Source: Shewanella sp. 10N.286.48.A6
Lineage (GTDB): Bacteria; Pseudomonadota; Gammaproteobacteria; Enterobacterales; Shewanellaceae
DNA: 64,000 bases
Assembly: GCF_002873135.1 (NCBI RefSeq)
Contig: NZ_MCVI01000034.1
Location: 62,001-126,000, forward strand
Reading direction: 5' to 3'
The position numbers and the translations under genes are program-made. The notes under the pieces are model-generated. The model was not told where the DNA came from and did not search any database. It saw nothing but the letters and a program-made list of their open reading frames with translations. Shown here piece by piece: positions 10,950 to 20,306 of this stretch. The stretch's first letter is position 1, and the number at the start of each line of letters is the position of its first letter.

Positions 10950-12380
10950 ATGGGCTATTTGGTCATTTGTAATCGTATTATGTGCAGTCGTTTTGCCGCA
11001 TTTTTAGTTGTGGGGATCAGCGTTATTAGCGCAGCTCAGGCTGAGCCCTTGGCTTTTAATCAGGCTTGGCAACAACTGCTAACGGTCAGTGATAAGTTAA
11101 AGGCGCAATCTCAAGAAGTCAGCCGCGCTGAAGCGGAGCAAGATGCGGGCAAAGACTTAAGTTTGCCCTCGCTTGATCTATCAGGAAGTTATACCCGCTT
11201 AGAAAAACCCGTAGAACTTGATTTACGGGATCTTAATCCCATTGCATCATTAGATCCCGCCGCTCTGCCGCCAGCCCTTGGCAATATCATTGGTGCGATC
11301 CCCGGCTCACTGTTTGTGACCCCGTTTACCGAGCAAGACGTTTTTCGAGCCAGTTTAAAAGCCATGTGGCCAATTTATACTGGTGGACAAATTACTGCGG
11401 CTCAAGGTATTCAAGCCGCCCAAGTGGAAGAAAAAAAGCATCAGTACGCCTTAGTCAGCCGCGAGCTGTTTACCCAGCTTGTCGATCGCTACTTTGCAGT
11501 AGCAGTGACCAAAACCTTAGTGCAAACGAATCAACAGTTGGTTGATTCGTTAACCGAGCACGCGTCACACGCGCAGAAATTAGAGCGCGAAGGGCAGATT
11601 GCCAAAGTTGAGCGCTTAAATGCCCAAGTGGCGCTAGAAAATGCCAAAGTTAATTTAGGCAGCTCCCAACGCCAATATGAAATGTCGACCATTGCTTTAT
11701 CGAGAATGTTGCAGCTGAGCAATGCTACTCCTACATCGGGGTTATTCTCACTGGCGCAGCCGCCATCATTGCCGCGCTTAAGCCAGTTAACCATCAGCCA
11801 GCACCCTGCGCTAAAACTGCTGGAGGCTAAAGAAACCCAAGCGAATGAGCTAATTAAACTCGAAAAGGGTAAGTATCATCCCACCGTATTTTTATACGGT
11901 AATTACACCCTTTACGAGGACGATAGTTTATTTTCGCAAATTGAACCCGACTGGATGGTTGGATTAGGCGTAAATGTGCCAATATTTAGCCGTGATGGCC
12001 GCAGCGGTAAAGTCAAAGCCGCCCAAAGCGCCTTGTTGCAAGCTAAGCATACTAAGGCGCAAACTCAGCAAGACTTAAGCCTGCTGGTGGATCAAAGCTA
12101 TCGCCAACTCCAGCAAGCAGATGAAGAAGTTAACGCCCTTAATGCCTCTTTAGCTCTCGCTACCGAAAACCTGAGATTACGTGAACTTGCCTTTAATCAA
12201 GGTCTATCAACCTCAATCGATCGGGTGGATGCAGAGCTTAAACTCAGCGCTGTTAAAACCCAGCAACTGGGGGCGCAATATCGCTATGTACAAGCATATG
12301 CCAGATTAATGGCCATCAGCGGTCAAGTGGATGAATTTATCGGTCGAACCCAATTACAGGAGAGCCAGCATGCGGGCTAA
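10950..12380 (+). CDS. TolC-like outer-membrane efflux protein
   Basis: Outer-membrane factor of the TolC/OEP family, 476 residues. An N-terminal signal sequence of somewhat unusual length ends near AAQAEP; an internal Met at residue 11 (MCSRFAAFLVVG) would give a standard signal peptide. The body shows two helical, Ala/Gln/Glu-rich repeats of the OEP fold, with DLSGSYTRLEKP in the first beta segment and FLYGNYTLYEDDSLF in the second. It would form the trimeric channel for the HlyD-like protein whose start lies 11 bases before its stop. It opens a four-gene export cluster. Confidence 0.9.
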   Translation: MGYLVICNRIMCSRFAAFLVVGISVISAAQAEPLAFNQAWQQLLTVSDKLKAQSQEVSRAEAEQDAGKDLSLPSLDLSGSYTRLEKPVELDLRDLNPIASLDPAALPPALGNIIGAIPGSLFVTPFTEQDVFRASLKAMWPIYTGGQITAAQGIQAAQVEEKKHQYALVSRELFTQLVDRYFAVAVTKTLVQTNQQLVDSLTEHASHAQKLEREGQIAKVERLNAQVALENAKVNLGSSQRQYEMSTIALSRMLQLSNATPTSGLFSLAQPPSLPRLSQLTISQHPALKLLEAKETQANELIKLEKGKYHPTVFLYGNYTLYEDDSLFSQIEPDWMVGLGVNVPIFSRDGRSGKVKAAQSALLQAKHTKAQTQQDLSLLVDQSYRQLQQADEEVNALNASLALATENLRLRELAFNQGLSTSIDRVDAELKLSAVKTQQLGAQYRYVQAYARLMAISGQVDEFIGRTQLQESQHAG

Positions 12381-13344
12381 TAAGATTATTGCAGTTATCG
12401 CCATTATTTTTTTGGTGGGCATATTAGCTAACGGCTTGAGATTGGCATTTGAGCCTAAACCCAGTGTATTGCAGGGGCAAATAGAGGCCAGAGAATACAA
12501 TATCTCCTCTAAAGTGCCCGGCCGCGTTGAGCAAGTCATGGTTAGGCGCGGCGACAAAGTGGCCATTGGCGACTTATTATTTGCCATTAATAGCCCGGAA
12601 TTAGCCGCTAAATTAATGCAAGCGGAGGGCGGTCGTGACGCCGCCAATGCCATGCAACAAGAGGCGGATAACGGCGCAAGACAACAGCAAGTTACCGCAG
12701 CAAAGGAGCAATGGCTCAAAGCTAAGGCGGCGACAGAGTTAATGCAAACCACCTATCAGCGAGTTGAAAACTTGTTTAATGAAGGAGTGGTTGCCAGACA
12801 AAAGCGCGATGAAGCCTTTACCCAATGGCAAGCAGCTAAATACACTGAGCAAGCGGCGTTAGCTATGTATGAAATGGCCGATGAAGGCGCCCGAGTCGAA
12901 ACCAAAGCGGCTGCGGCGGGTAATGCCCGTATGGCAGAAGGTGCAGTCAAAGAAGTGAATGCCATTTTAGCCGACAGCCAAATGCGCTCGCCTAAAGTAG
13001 CTGAAGTCAGTGACGTGTTATTGCAAGCGGGTGAGTTAGCCCCAAGTGGTTTTCCTGTGGTCAGTTTAATTGATATGTCGGATGCCTGGGCCGTATTGCA
13101 ACTACGTGAAGACCAATTGGCTGAGTTTAAAGTGGGCAATGTTGTGTCGCTAACCATTCCGGCATTAAAACTGACCACGGACTTTACAGTGGCGCACATC
13201 AGTGTGATGGGAAGCTTTGCTACCTGGAGAACGACTGAAAGTGGTCACGACTTTGATATGCGTACTTTTCAAGTCGAGCTGCGCCCCAATGAAGCCATTG
13301 ATGATCTTAGAGTGGGCATGTCAGTATTACTGACATTAGATTAA
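12370..13344 (+). CDS. HlyD-family periplasmic adaptor (membrane fusion protein)
   Basis: Membrane fusion protein of 324 residues. One N-terminal membrane anchor (about residues 5-24), a lipoyl-like half motif (GQIEAREYNISSKVPGRVEQ), a long Ala/Gln-rich coiled hairpin (about 85-205), the second lipoyl half (MRSPKVAEVSDVLLQAGELA) and a beta barrel domain follow in order. Such adaptors join an inner-membrane pump to a TolC channel. ATG at 12370 is preferred to an earlier ATG at 12331 because CAGGAGAG precedes it and the anchor is then at the terminus. It overlaps the TolC-like gene by 11 bases. Confidence 0.92.
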   Translation: MRANKIIAVIAIIFLVGILANGLRLAFEPKPSVLQGQIEAREYNISSKVPGRVEQVMVRRGDKVAIGDLLFAINSPELAAKLMQAEGGRDAANAMQQEADNGARQQQVTAAKEQWLKAKAATELMQTTYQRVENLFNEGVVARQKRDEAFTQWQAAKYTEQAALAMYEMADEGARVETKAAAAGNARMAEGAVKEVNAILADSQMRSPKVAEVSDVLLQAGELAPSGFPVVSLIDMSDAWAVLQLREDQLAEFKVGNVVSLTIPALKLTTDFTVAHISVMGSFATWRTTESGHDFDMRTFQVELRPNEAIDDLRVGMSVLLTLD

Positions 13345-13382
13345 TCTCAGCATTTACAAGCCAGTAGAGGCTAGAGGCGCTC

Positions 13383-14567
13383 ATGGGAGCTTTATTACAG
13401 AAAGAACTCAAGATACTGTGGAACTCACCTTGGCAATTAGCCTTGGTGACTTACATTCCCATCATCAGCATGTTGTGTTTATGGTGGCTATTTAGTGCTG
13501 GTTTACCACGACAATTACCCGTAGCAGTGGTTGGTTTAGATAACAGCCAGCTAACGCGAACATTGACTCGCAACCTCAGTGCTAACTCCGTTATCAGCCC
13601 TAAAACTTATCCTAATCTGGCACTGGCTCAAGAAGCTATGAGTACTGCAGAGGTCTATGCGCTGGTAGTGTACCCCAATCAGTTTAAGCATGGCTTATTA
13701 ACAGGCGCTAGCCCGACCATAGATATTCGTTATAACAGCCAGTTCTTATTAGTCGGTAAGTTGTTATCCAGTCAATTACAATTAAGCCTTGGCTCAGGGT
13801 TAATGCAAGTGGCGGGGCTAAAACAACTTTTAGGCGGTGCCAATAAAGCATCTGTTGCAGTAAATTTATCCCCAGTGACCAGTCAAACCACGGCTTTATT
13901 TAATCGTAATAATAACTATGTCGGATTTTTAGTGCCGCCAGTATTAATTGCATTGCTGCAGTTATTATCAATGATGGTGTTCGTGAATAGCTTAAATGCT
14001 AGTTTGATCAAAGGTGAAGATAAATGCTTATTGCCTGATAATTTTTGGCAATTAGTGGCCACTAAAGTCATGCTCTACACGCCAATCATGTTGCTCCATG
14101 GCGGCTTTATTTTAGTTTGGTTATATGGCTATTTAGGCTTACCCATTGCTGGCAGCTTAGGCTTGTTAGTACTGACTCAGGCCATGATGCTAGGGGCCTT
14201 GTGGCTATTGGTCATATTAGTGGTGGTGGTTATGCGCGAGCCTGCTGGCAGTATCAGTATGGGCTCGGCGATGTTTGCGCCAGCATTTGCCTTTATGGGG
14301 ATTACATTTCCAGTTAATGATATGCCGCAATTGGCGCAGTGGTGGCGATTGTTAATGCCTTCAAGTCATTATATGGACACCCATGTTATTGTGGTTAGCT
14401 ATGGCGCCGAGGCTGGGCAGGTATTATTGCAATCTAGCTCCTTGTTATATTTTCTCGTGTTATTGCCTATTGCTTGGTTATTAGCAAAAATCATTCGTCA
14501 AAAACAAGCGCCGGTAAATAGTGCTGAGTCGTTAGCTGTTGTGAGCCAACAGCAGGAGGCACGATGA
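13383..14567 (+). CDS. ABC-2 type permease, first of a pair
   Basis: Inner-membrane protein of 394 residues with ABC-2 permease topology: one membrane helix near residues 15-38, a large periplasmic domain (about 39-175, starting LPVAVVGLDNSQLTRTL), then five hydrophobic segments to about residue 380. The motif APAFAFMGITFPVNDMPQLAQWW is the usual late segment of this family (YhhJ/YbhR type). It would pair with the next gene product as the inner-membrane part of the exporter. No Walker motif is present here and no ATPase gene lies in the cluster. The end overlaps the next start by four bases. Confidence 0.88.
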   Translation: MGALLQKELKILWNSPWQLALVTYIPIISMLCLWWLFSAGLPRQLPVAVVGLDNSQLTRTLTRNLSANSVISPKTYPNLALAQEAMSTAEVYALVVYPNQFKHGLLTGASPTIDIRYNSQFLLVGKLLSSQLQLSLGSGLMQVAGLKQLLGGANKASVAVNLSPVTSQTTALFNRNNNYVGFLVPPVLIALLQLLSMMVFVNSLNASLIKGEDKCLLPDNFWQLVATKVMLYTPIMLLHGGFILVWLYGYLGLPIAGSLGLLVLTQAMMLGALWLLVILVVVVMREPAGSISMGSAMFAPAFAFMGITFPVNDMPQLAQWWRLLMPSSHYMDTHVIVVSYGAEAGQVLLQSSSLLYFLVLLPIAWLLAKIIRQKQAPVNSAESLAVVSQQQEAR

Positions 14568-15712
14568 ATTGGTTGCAACTTGTTATCGCTGATTTTAAAG
14601 CGCTGTTAAGTGATAAAGATATTGTACTGACGGTTTTTGGCGGCTTACTGTTTTACTCGGTGTTATACCCTCTGCCTTATTTACATCAAGTCCCTACCGA
14701 GCAAAAAATTGTCGTGGTAGATCATGATAACTCTTCATTGAGCAGACAGTTAGTGCGTCATGCCGATGCCAGCCCCAAAATCAAAATAGTCAGCCAAGTG
14801 GCCAGCATCAATGAGGCGCAGCAGTGGATTGCTAACGGCGATGCCTTTGGTTTATTGGTTATTCCAGAAGGCTTTAGGCGTAACCTACTGCTGGGTAAAG
14901 GGGCAACCTTAAGTTACGGTGGTGATGCCAGTTACTTCTTAATTTATTCTGCGGTAGCAGAAGGGTTAGTGGCAGCAGGCATGGATGCCAGTAAACAAGT
15001 GCAAATGATAGGCTTACTGGCGCGGGGCGAGAATCCGCAGCAAATTCAACAAGATCTTAATTCAGTCAATTTAAATAGTGTGCCGGCATTTAATCCAAGT
15101 TTAGGCTATACCCCTTATGTGGTGCCGGGATTATTTTTACTGATCTTGCATCAAACCCTCTTGATAGGTGCCAGTATTTTAGGCGCAGGCCAATGGCGTA
15201 AACAGGGCTATTGGCAGCAGGTATCGCCACTGGCGTTGATCACCGCACGAATAGCCGTTTTCAGTTTAATTTATAGCTTTTTTTCATGTTTTTATTTGGG
15301 CTATTGCTACTACTTTTACGGCGTTAGTGTGCAAGCGAGTTTAGGCCAAGTGTTGCTGTTTATGGTGCCATTTATATTATCGACTGCGGCGTGCGGGGTT
15401 GCATTAAGCTGTTTGTTTGTCAGGCGTGACTTACCCACTCAAGTATTATTATTGGTCTCAATGCCGATTTTATTTGTCTCAGGCTTTGTGTGGCCGCTGG
15501 CATTAATTCCTGAGCCGTTAGTGCAAGCTTCGCAAATTATCCCTGCTGTACCTGCCATTATGGGTATGTTGCAGTTAAATCAAATGGGCGCCTCATGGGA
15601 TGCCATCATGCCAATGTGGCTGCAAATGTGGGGCTTATTTTTACTGTTTAGCTTGCTGGCTTATATTGGCGTAAGACGTCGATTATTTAGTAAGGAAGGG
15701 GCCAGTGTTTAG
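14564..15712 (+). CDS. ABC-2 type permease, second of a pair
   Basis: Second ABC-2 type permease, 382 residues, with the same layout as its neighbour: an N-terminal helix (about 20-38), a periplasmic domain opening with QKIVVVDHDNSSLSRQLVRH, and five C-terminal membrane segments including VSMPILFVSGFVWPLALIPE. The ATGA overlap with the previous gene implies coupled translation and a heterodimer. The substrate cannot be read from sequence. Related clusters such as ybhGFSR include an ATPase gene; here energy must come from a subunit encoded elsewhere or from another mechanism. Confidence 0.88.
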   Translation: MNWLQLVIADFKALLSDKDIVLTVFGGLLFYSVLYPLPYLHQVPTEQKIVVVDHDNSSLSRQLVRHADASPKIKIVSQVASINEAQQWIANGDAFGLLVIPEGFRRNLLLGKGATLSYGGDASYFLIYSAVAEGLVAAGMDASKQVQMIGLLARGENPQQIQQDLNSVNLNSVPAFNPSLGYTPYVVPGLFLLILHQTLLIGASILGAGQWRKQGYWQQVSPLALITARIAVFSLIYSFFSCFYLGYCYYFYGVSVQASLGQVLLFMVPFILSTAACGVALSCLFVRRDLPTQVLLLVSMPILFVSGFVWPLALIPEPLVQASQIIPAVPAIMGMLQLNQMGASWDAIMPMWLQMWGLFLLFSLLAYIGVRRRLFSKEGASV

Positions 15713-15813
15713 TTTTGAGTGGCGGCCTTTAGGGCTGTGAATTAGCTGGTTAATCATGGCGTATTGAGCTTAATTATCCAGTGATCGTGATATTGATATT
15801 TTTTTGATAAATA

Positions 15814-15848
15814 AAAATAGGTATATTCAGATGAAATATACCTATTTT
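15814..15848. terminator. Bidirectional terminator between convergent units
   Basis: AAAATAGGTATATT pairs with AATATACCTATTTT around a seven-base loop, with T-runs on both strands. It sits between the export cluster (+) and the TPR-protein gene (-). Confidence 0.75.
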
Positions 15849-15909
15849 GTTTTTCATGTCTTTGAGCTTAATCATTAAGCTTTGCTGTCGCTGTTGATCG
15901 TCTTCCAAA

Positions 15910-16407
15910 TTATAACGTTCCTGTTTCAGAGCGACTTAATTCCGCTTCTAAGCGACTTAAGTTATGTTGGTAAATTGGCTCATGGTTGGCTTTTGCTGCT
16001 TTCTTAAAATCAGCCAGTGCGCCTAGATTATCATTAGCCATTAACTTCATAACACCACGGTTATTGTAGGCATAAGCTCGCATTTGCATTGAGGGTAACT
16101 TAGCAGCCTTATTGGCCATTTCTACCGCTTCAGTACAAGCTGTTTCAGCAATATCAAACTTTGAAAGCTTAGTGTAGCCAACACAAAGACTCAAACTGCG
16201 AGTGTATTTGTCAATGACAGTGGCGGTGGCAGCTTCTGTTAGGGCGATGCCTTCACTGATGTCACCAGATTGAATGGCATCAACTCCAGGTGTGTCTTCA
16301 ATAAGTACCATTTTATATTTGCTCGTTTCGATGGCATTGGCCATCACAGCAGAGCTTGATAATAATAAACCAGCTGCGGTGATGATAGAGAGTGTTGATT
16401 TTTTCAT
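15910..16407 (-). CDS. Periplasmic TPR-repeat protein
   Basis: Small exported protein of 165 residues with no function I can name. A typical Sec signal peptide (MKKSTLSIITAAGLLLSSSAVMANA) ends near residue 25. The rest is helical, with at least two tetratricopeptide-like units: one around residues 70-100 (TRSLSLCVGYTKLSKFDIAE) and one around 108-145 (AYAYNNRGVMKLMANDNLGA, the canonical TPR pattern). Two Cys residues (CVGY and AETAC) could form a disulphide. Similar Shewanella proteins are common hypotheticals. The LysR gene lies 150 bases upstream on the same strand, so regulation by it is possible but unproven. Confidence 0.8.
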   Translation of the reverse strand: MKKSTLSIITAAGLLLSSSAVMANAIETSKYKMVLIEDTPGVDAIQSGDISEGIALTEAATATVIDKYTRSLSLCVGYTKLSKFDIAETACTEAVEMANKAAKLPSMQMRAYAYNNRGVMKLMANDNLGALADFKKAAKANHEPIYQHNLSRLEAELSRSETGTL

Positions 16408-16557
16408 GGTTATATTCCTTTATAGGTAGTAGCTAGTTGCTACAGGGCTAATTTAGGAAAAAAGCCTGAGGCTGACAAACGAGATAAATCAATTTGATAA
16501 GTGAGATTTATTCACTCATGCAGTGGTTAACCTATTAGTCAGCCCTGGTGAGGTGGT

Positions 16558-17436
16558 TTAAAAATGGAAGCGGGCGACAACCCAATCAATAAGTAACTGC
16601 ACTTCAGGCTTGGTGACATTGTTATGGTTGATCAGATAATAGCGGTCGTGACTGGTTAAAGATTGCTCAAACAATGAAATTAACTGATTGTTTTCAAACC
16701 ATGATTTACTGATAGGCAGCGGGATTAATGCGATGCCTAAACCTTGCTCAGCAGCTCTTGCGACGCTAAACATACTGTCTAATTGAATGATTTGTTTGGG
16801 TTTGAAATGATCAAGGCCAACACTTTCAGCCCATTGATGCCAGGCATAGGGTCTTGCCTGATGCATGATTAACGGGACTTCTAACAGGGCGCTAAAGCCT
16901 TTATGTTCAAGCCTGTTAAACAGTGCTGGGTTACAGGCTGGAACATAATTAAGCGGAAATAAATCATACGATTTATCAGGGTCTTGGCGACTACCAGATA
17001 ACACGATCGACAGATCTGTATTGGCCGTTTGTTTGGCGCGGGTTTTAACGGTTTCGAGCTTTAAATTAATATTAGGATATTCGTTTGACCAACCCACCAG
17101 TTGCGGTACAAACAGCTCACTGGCAAAAAATTCTGGCATTGAAATACTGACTTCATGCATGGTGTGGGCATTATTGAAGTTATTGACTGTTTCGGTCAGC
17201 TGCAGCATTAACGGGGTAATTTGTTGATAAAAGCGCATTCCTGTTTCTGTCAAAGTGATTGAGCGAGTTTGGCGAATAAATAATTGCTGTTGTAGGTTTT
17301 CTTCTAGCTGTTTAATTTGATGGCTCACCGCTGAAGGGGTGAGAAATAATTTTTGAGCAGTCTCTTTAAAACTGAGACATTCGGCTGCAACACAAAAACA
17401 ACGCAAACCTCGTAATGAGGTATGTAAAGGTAGCAT
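16558..17436 (-). CDS. LysR-family transcriptional regulator (GcvA-like)
   Basis: LysR-type regulator of 292 residues. The N-terminal winged helix-turn-helix covers about residues 5-65, with SFKETAQKLFLTPSAVSHQI as the recognition region and LTETGMRFYQQI after it. The periplasmic-binding-fold effector domain follows. The N-terminus LPLHTSLRGLRCFCVAAECL resembles the GcvA/AmpR branch. Its target is unknown; the next gene on the strand encodes a TPR protein. No divergent partner lies next to it: the neighbour on the other side is a convergent-free 245-base gap with a terminator. Confidence 0.92.
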   Translation of the reverse strand: MLPLHTSLRGLRCFCVAAECLSFKETAQKLFLTPSAVSHQIKQLEENLQQQLFIRQTRSITLTETGMRFYQQITPLMLQLTETVNNFNNAHTMHEVSISMPEFFASELFVPQLVGWSNEYPNINLKLETVKTRAKQTANTDLSIVLSGSRQDPDKSYDLFPLNYVPACNPALFNRLEHKGFSALLEVPLIMHQARPYAWHQWAESVGLDHFKPKQIIQLDSMFSVARAAEQGLGIALIPLPISKSWFENNQLISLFEQSLTSHDRYYLINHNNVTKPEVQLLIDWVVARFHF

Positions 17437-17622
17437 CTAAAATCCTTTTTACTAAAGTCGATGCAGGCTAAGCAAAGACTAGACCAACTAAATATTGTAG
17501 ATAAAACAGATGCTTAAAAGTTTAATTATTACTCGCAGTTACCAAAAGTGCTTCTTTAAGCACTTATTTGGTGCATTAGCTTGATGTGCCAACTTTCCTG
17601 AATAAGGCTAAGGCCACATAAA

Positions 17623-17650
17623 ATTAAGGCCTGCATTAGCAGGCCTTAAT
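17623..17650 (-). terminator. Terminator after the Ig-like lipoprotein gene
   Basis: A 12-base perfect stem (ATTAAGGCCTGC / GCAGGCCTTAAT) around a four-base loop, followed on the minus strand by TTTTATG. Confidence 0.8.
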
Positions 17651-17681
17651 AGTTTCAGATCGTAATGGGGTTTTAGCAGTG

Positions 17682-20282
17682 CTATTGCACCGTAACCTTG
17701 ACCGATTCTTCTGTCTTAATGCCACGCGGAGTGGTAACGGTTAAAGTAATCACATCTTCACCGGCTTCATCAGCTGCGGTGTAATAAAAATCTGCAGCTT
17801 CGATATCACATGATAGCCTAGGAGTAATATCCTTATATTTGAAACAAGTCGCATTGGGTACGGCGTAGCCACTAAAGGTGATAGATCCATTGACTGCTGC
17901 AACCGTTAAAGTTGAACCTGCTGGCATCATTTGATTGGCACTGTCATACAGTTCAACATCAATACTCGTCATGCTACCAGAGGTAACAGTCAGCTTGTTA
18001 TCTACAATGGGGCTTTCATCAACAGTCGGAATTATTTGAGCCGTTGAACCTGACATCGTTAATACCGTTGCGGCACGAATGTAAGTTTTATTGGCTTGTG
18101 GGTCAACATCCTTTCCACAGTGACTGCCTTCGCATTGTGGGCCATTGAACTTACCGTCTGGACCTGTATAACTGCTATTACCTAAGACATTGAAGTAAGG
18201 TTTACCGGAAACATAAACACCAGTTTCATCATCATCTCTAAAGGCATCACCTAAATCGCTATAGCCACTCTGATGATAAGTTTCGATGTCCATACCATTG
18301 CCTGTGCAAGCTACAAGCGTTACACCATCGGTATCTAAACATGCATTAATAATTGCACCGTCATCAGTTGGATCAAAGTTTGACTCAGGATTTTTGTAAG
18401 CATCGGCATCATCAAAGATATTATTACCATTGGTATCAAAGAAGGTCTCATGACCTAATGCATAAGCCAATACGGTCACGCGATGATCTATAGGACGTGG
18501 GTCGGTTGAAGTCCAAACCACTGAACAGCTACCGTTTATCGTAGAACAAGATGGCTGAATTTGGCCACCTTCTGCGGTGAAGTTAATGGTGGTGTCATCA
18601 GGCGCAGGATTGCCAAAGCTATCAGAGGCATAGGCGGTCATGGTGACTTCAACACCATTAACATCAGCAGCTTCTGGGTTGAACAAAGAAGGGGAAATGT
18701 TAAAGCCCAGTTGTTGCGGCAGGCCAGTATTCACCGTTAACTGCTCTGATTGAGTGGTAATGATGATGCCCGAATCTGTATCTTCTGCAGATGCTGACAC
18801 TCTCACTGGTGTAGGCACAGTGCCAGATTGCACTGTAACGCTGACTAAACCATCGGCGTTACTGGTTGCTGCTGCAGTAGTCTCACCATTAGCAAAGCTT
18901 AAGCCGCCAACAATGGTATCTAAACCAAAGGTCACGGTTTGCTGCGCTGCAGGTTGACCATTAGCGCTGCTGACTAAGAAAGTCACTAATGAGTTTTCAG
19001 TGGAGCCAGTACCGCCAGCGCCTTTGATGCGAATTTGATTTGGCTCTGCAGAGATAAAGCTCAAGCTACCTAAAGTTTGGCGATCTAAAGAGAAATCAAA
19101 GCTGGCGTTGTAGGTGTCATTACCAATAACGGCTGCAGCGATAATTTGTTGACTGCGGACACTGTTGCCACTGCAACTTGTATCTTGAAAGGTTGAGTTG
19201 GCTCTGCCTGAGGATGTCGTAACCGGAGTATCAAGACTCGCATCGCCATTGGCGACGCAATCAGAACTAAACGATACGCTTACGGGTGTTTGTAATGGCT
19301 CGAATGTACCGTCAGCCGCTTCAATAATCACATCAGCATAAACGCCAAAACTTGCCCCAGCACCAATGGTGTAGGTTAGAGGATCTGCTTCGGGGTCATC
19401 AGCGGGTAAGGTTGAACCAAGCTTACTTTCAATGAATGTCTCATCGTCAACAATATAACCAAACTTAATCGTGCCTTCAGGGATCACTTCATCGCCACTT
19501 AGCACTTCATAGGCACTGCTGCCTGAAACAGTGGAGCCATCAAAATCAGTGTTGGCAATTAAGCTATAAGCGCCAAGTTCACTGCTGTTTGGGGTGTAGC
19601 TAACAGTAGCAATACCATCAGTAGAGGTTAAGGCGGTATTTGGCGATAAACTGGCGCTGCCAGCCTGGAAGCTCACTAATTGATCCGCTATTGGTTGATT
19701 GCTGCCATCTAAAACTGCTGCCGTAAGCAATACGGCTTGATCAATCTTAAAACGGGTTACCGTTTGCCCTGCCTGAGTAATACTGGCATTGATTGTGATG
19801 GTTTCAGGTGTTGGCGTGGTGGTTGAATTAATAAATTCAAAATTACGCGAGGCAGAAACACTGTCATCAGTTTCGGATTCAGTATCTGTAGGGGTATGAG
19901 ACACCACTAAGGTACCTGCGCCGACAGTATTATCTGTGGTGCTGATGAATACGCTGGCGATACCACTGCTGTTTGTTAGTGTGCTATCAACGCTGGCTTG
20001 ACCAAAACTTGGGGCAAAGCTGACAATGGCGCCACTGACGTTGCTATTGGATTGCTTTAACTGGGCTACTGCGCAAAAGCGCTCAGTGACATCAAAGCGT
20101 AATTCATCAGTGGTTTCAGCGCATTGACCATTAACAACGCTTTGGTAGCTTAGGCTAATGCTGTAACTGCCTTCGCCTCCACTGCCAGTATCGTTATCAT
20201 CAGAAGGCCCATTACAAGCGGTCATTAAAAATAGTGAAGCAATAGAAAAAGGCAGTGCACGTATTATTGTATTTAGTGGCAT
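17682..20282 (-). CDS. Large Ig-like (Big_1) repeat lipoprotein
   Basis: Exported lipoprotein of 866 residues. The signal peptide ends in a lipobox (LMTAC, Cys about residue 23), followed by the acidic linker NGPSDDNDTGSGGEG. Several bacterial Ig-like units of invasin/intimin type follow, recognisable by repeated blocks such as GIASVFISTTDNTVGAGTLV, GIATVSYTPNSSELGAYSL and DGLVSVTVQSGTVPTPV. Near residues 620-650 is an Asp/Asn-rich segment (DTNGNNIFDDADAY) that looks like a calcium loop. Cys residues occur in pairs. A surface or matrix role is inferred. ATG at 20282 has AAGG nine bases upstream; an ATG three codons earlier abuts that site and is less likely. Confidence 0.85.
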   Translation of the reverse strand: MPLNTIIRALPFSIASLFLMTACNGPSDDNDTGSGGEGSYSISLSYQSVVNGQCAETTDELRFDVTERFCAVAQLKQSNSNVSGAIVSFAPSFGQASVDSTLTNSSGIASVFISTTDNTVGAGTLVVSHTPTDTESETDDSVSASRNFEFINSTTTPTPETITINASITQAGQTVTRFKIDQAVLLTAAVLDGSNQPIADQLVSFQAGSASLSPNTALTSTDGIATVSYTPNSSELGAYSLIANTDFDGSTVSGSSAYEVLSGDEVIPEGTIKFGYIVDDETFIESKLGSTLPADDPEADPLTYTIGAGASFGVYADVIIEAADGTFEPLQTPVSVSFSSDCVANGDASLDTPVTTSSGRANSTFQDTSCSGNSVRSQQIIAAAVIGNDTYNASFDFSLDRQTLGSLSFISAEPNQIRIKGAGGTGSTENSLVTFLVSSANGQPAAQQTVTFGLDTIVGGLSFANGETTAAATSNADGLVSVTVQSGTVPTPVRVSASAEDTDSGIIITTQSEQLTVNTGLPQQLGFNISPSLFNPEAADVNGVEVTMTAYASDSFGNPAPDDTTINFTAEGGQIQPSCSTINGSCSVVWTSTDPRPIDHRVTVLAYALGHETFFDTNGNNIFDDADAYKNPESNFDPTDDGAIINACLDTDGVTLVACTGNGMDIETYHQSGYSDLGDAFRDDDETGVYVSGKPYFNVLGNSSYTGPDGKFNGPQCEGSHCGKDVDPQANKTYIRAATVLTMSGSTAQIIPTVDESPIVDNKLTVTSGSMTSIDVELYDSANQMMPAGSTLTVAAVNGSITFSGYAVPNATCFKYKDITPRLSCDIEAADFYYTAADEAGEDVITLTVTTPRGIKTEESVKVTVQ

Positions 20283-20306
20283 CAGCAACATCCTTGTAAG
20301 TGGTGT

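Noticed and set aside
12331-12369. Longer HlyD-like start at 12331
   Set aside because: It lies deeper in the TolC-like gene, lacks a ribosome site, and puts extra residues before the anchor helix.
16500-16516. Palindrome AGTGAGATTTATTCACT considered as a CRP or LysR site
   Set aside because: Spacing between the half sites is seven, not six, and it is upstream of a TPR gene with no known link; too weak.
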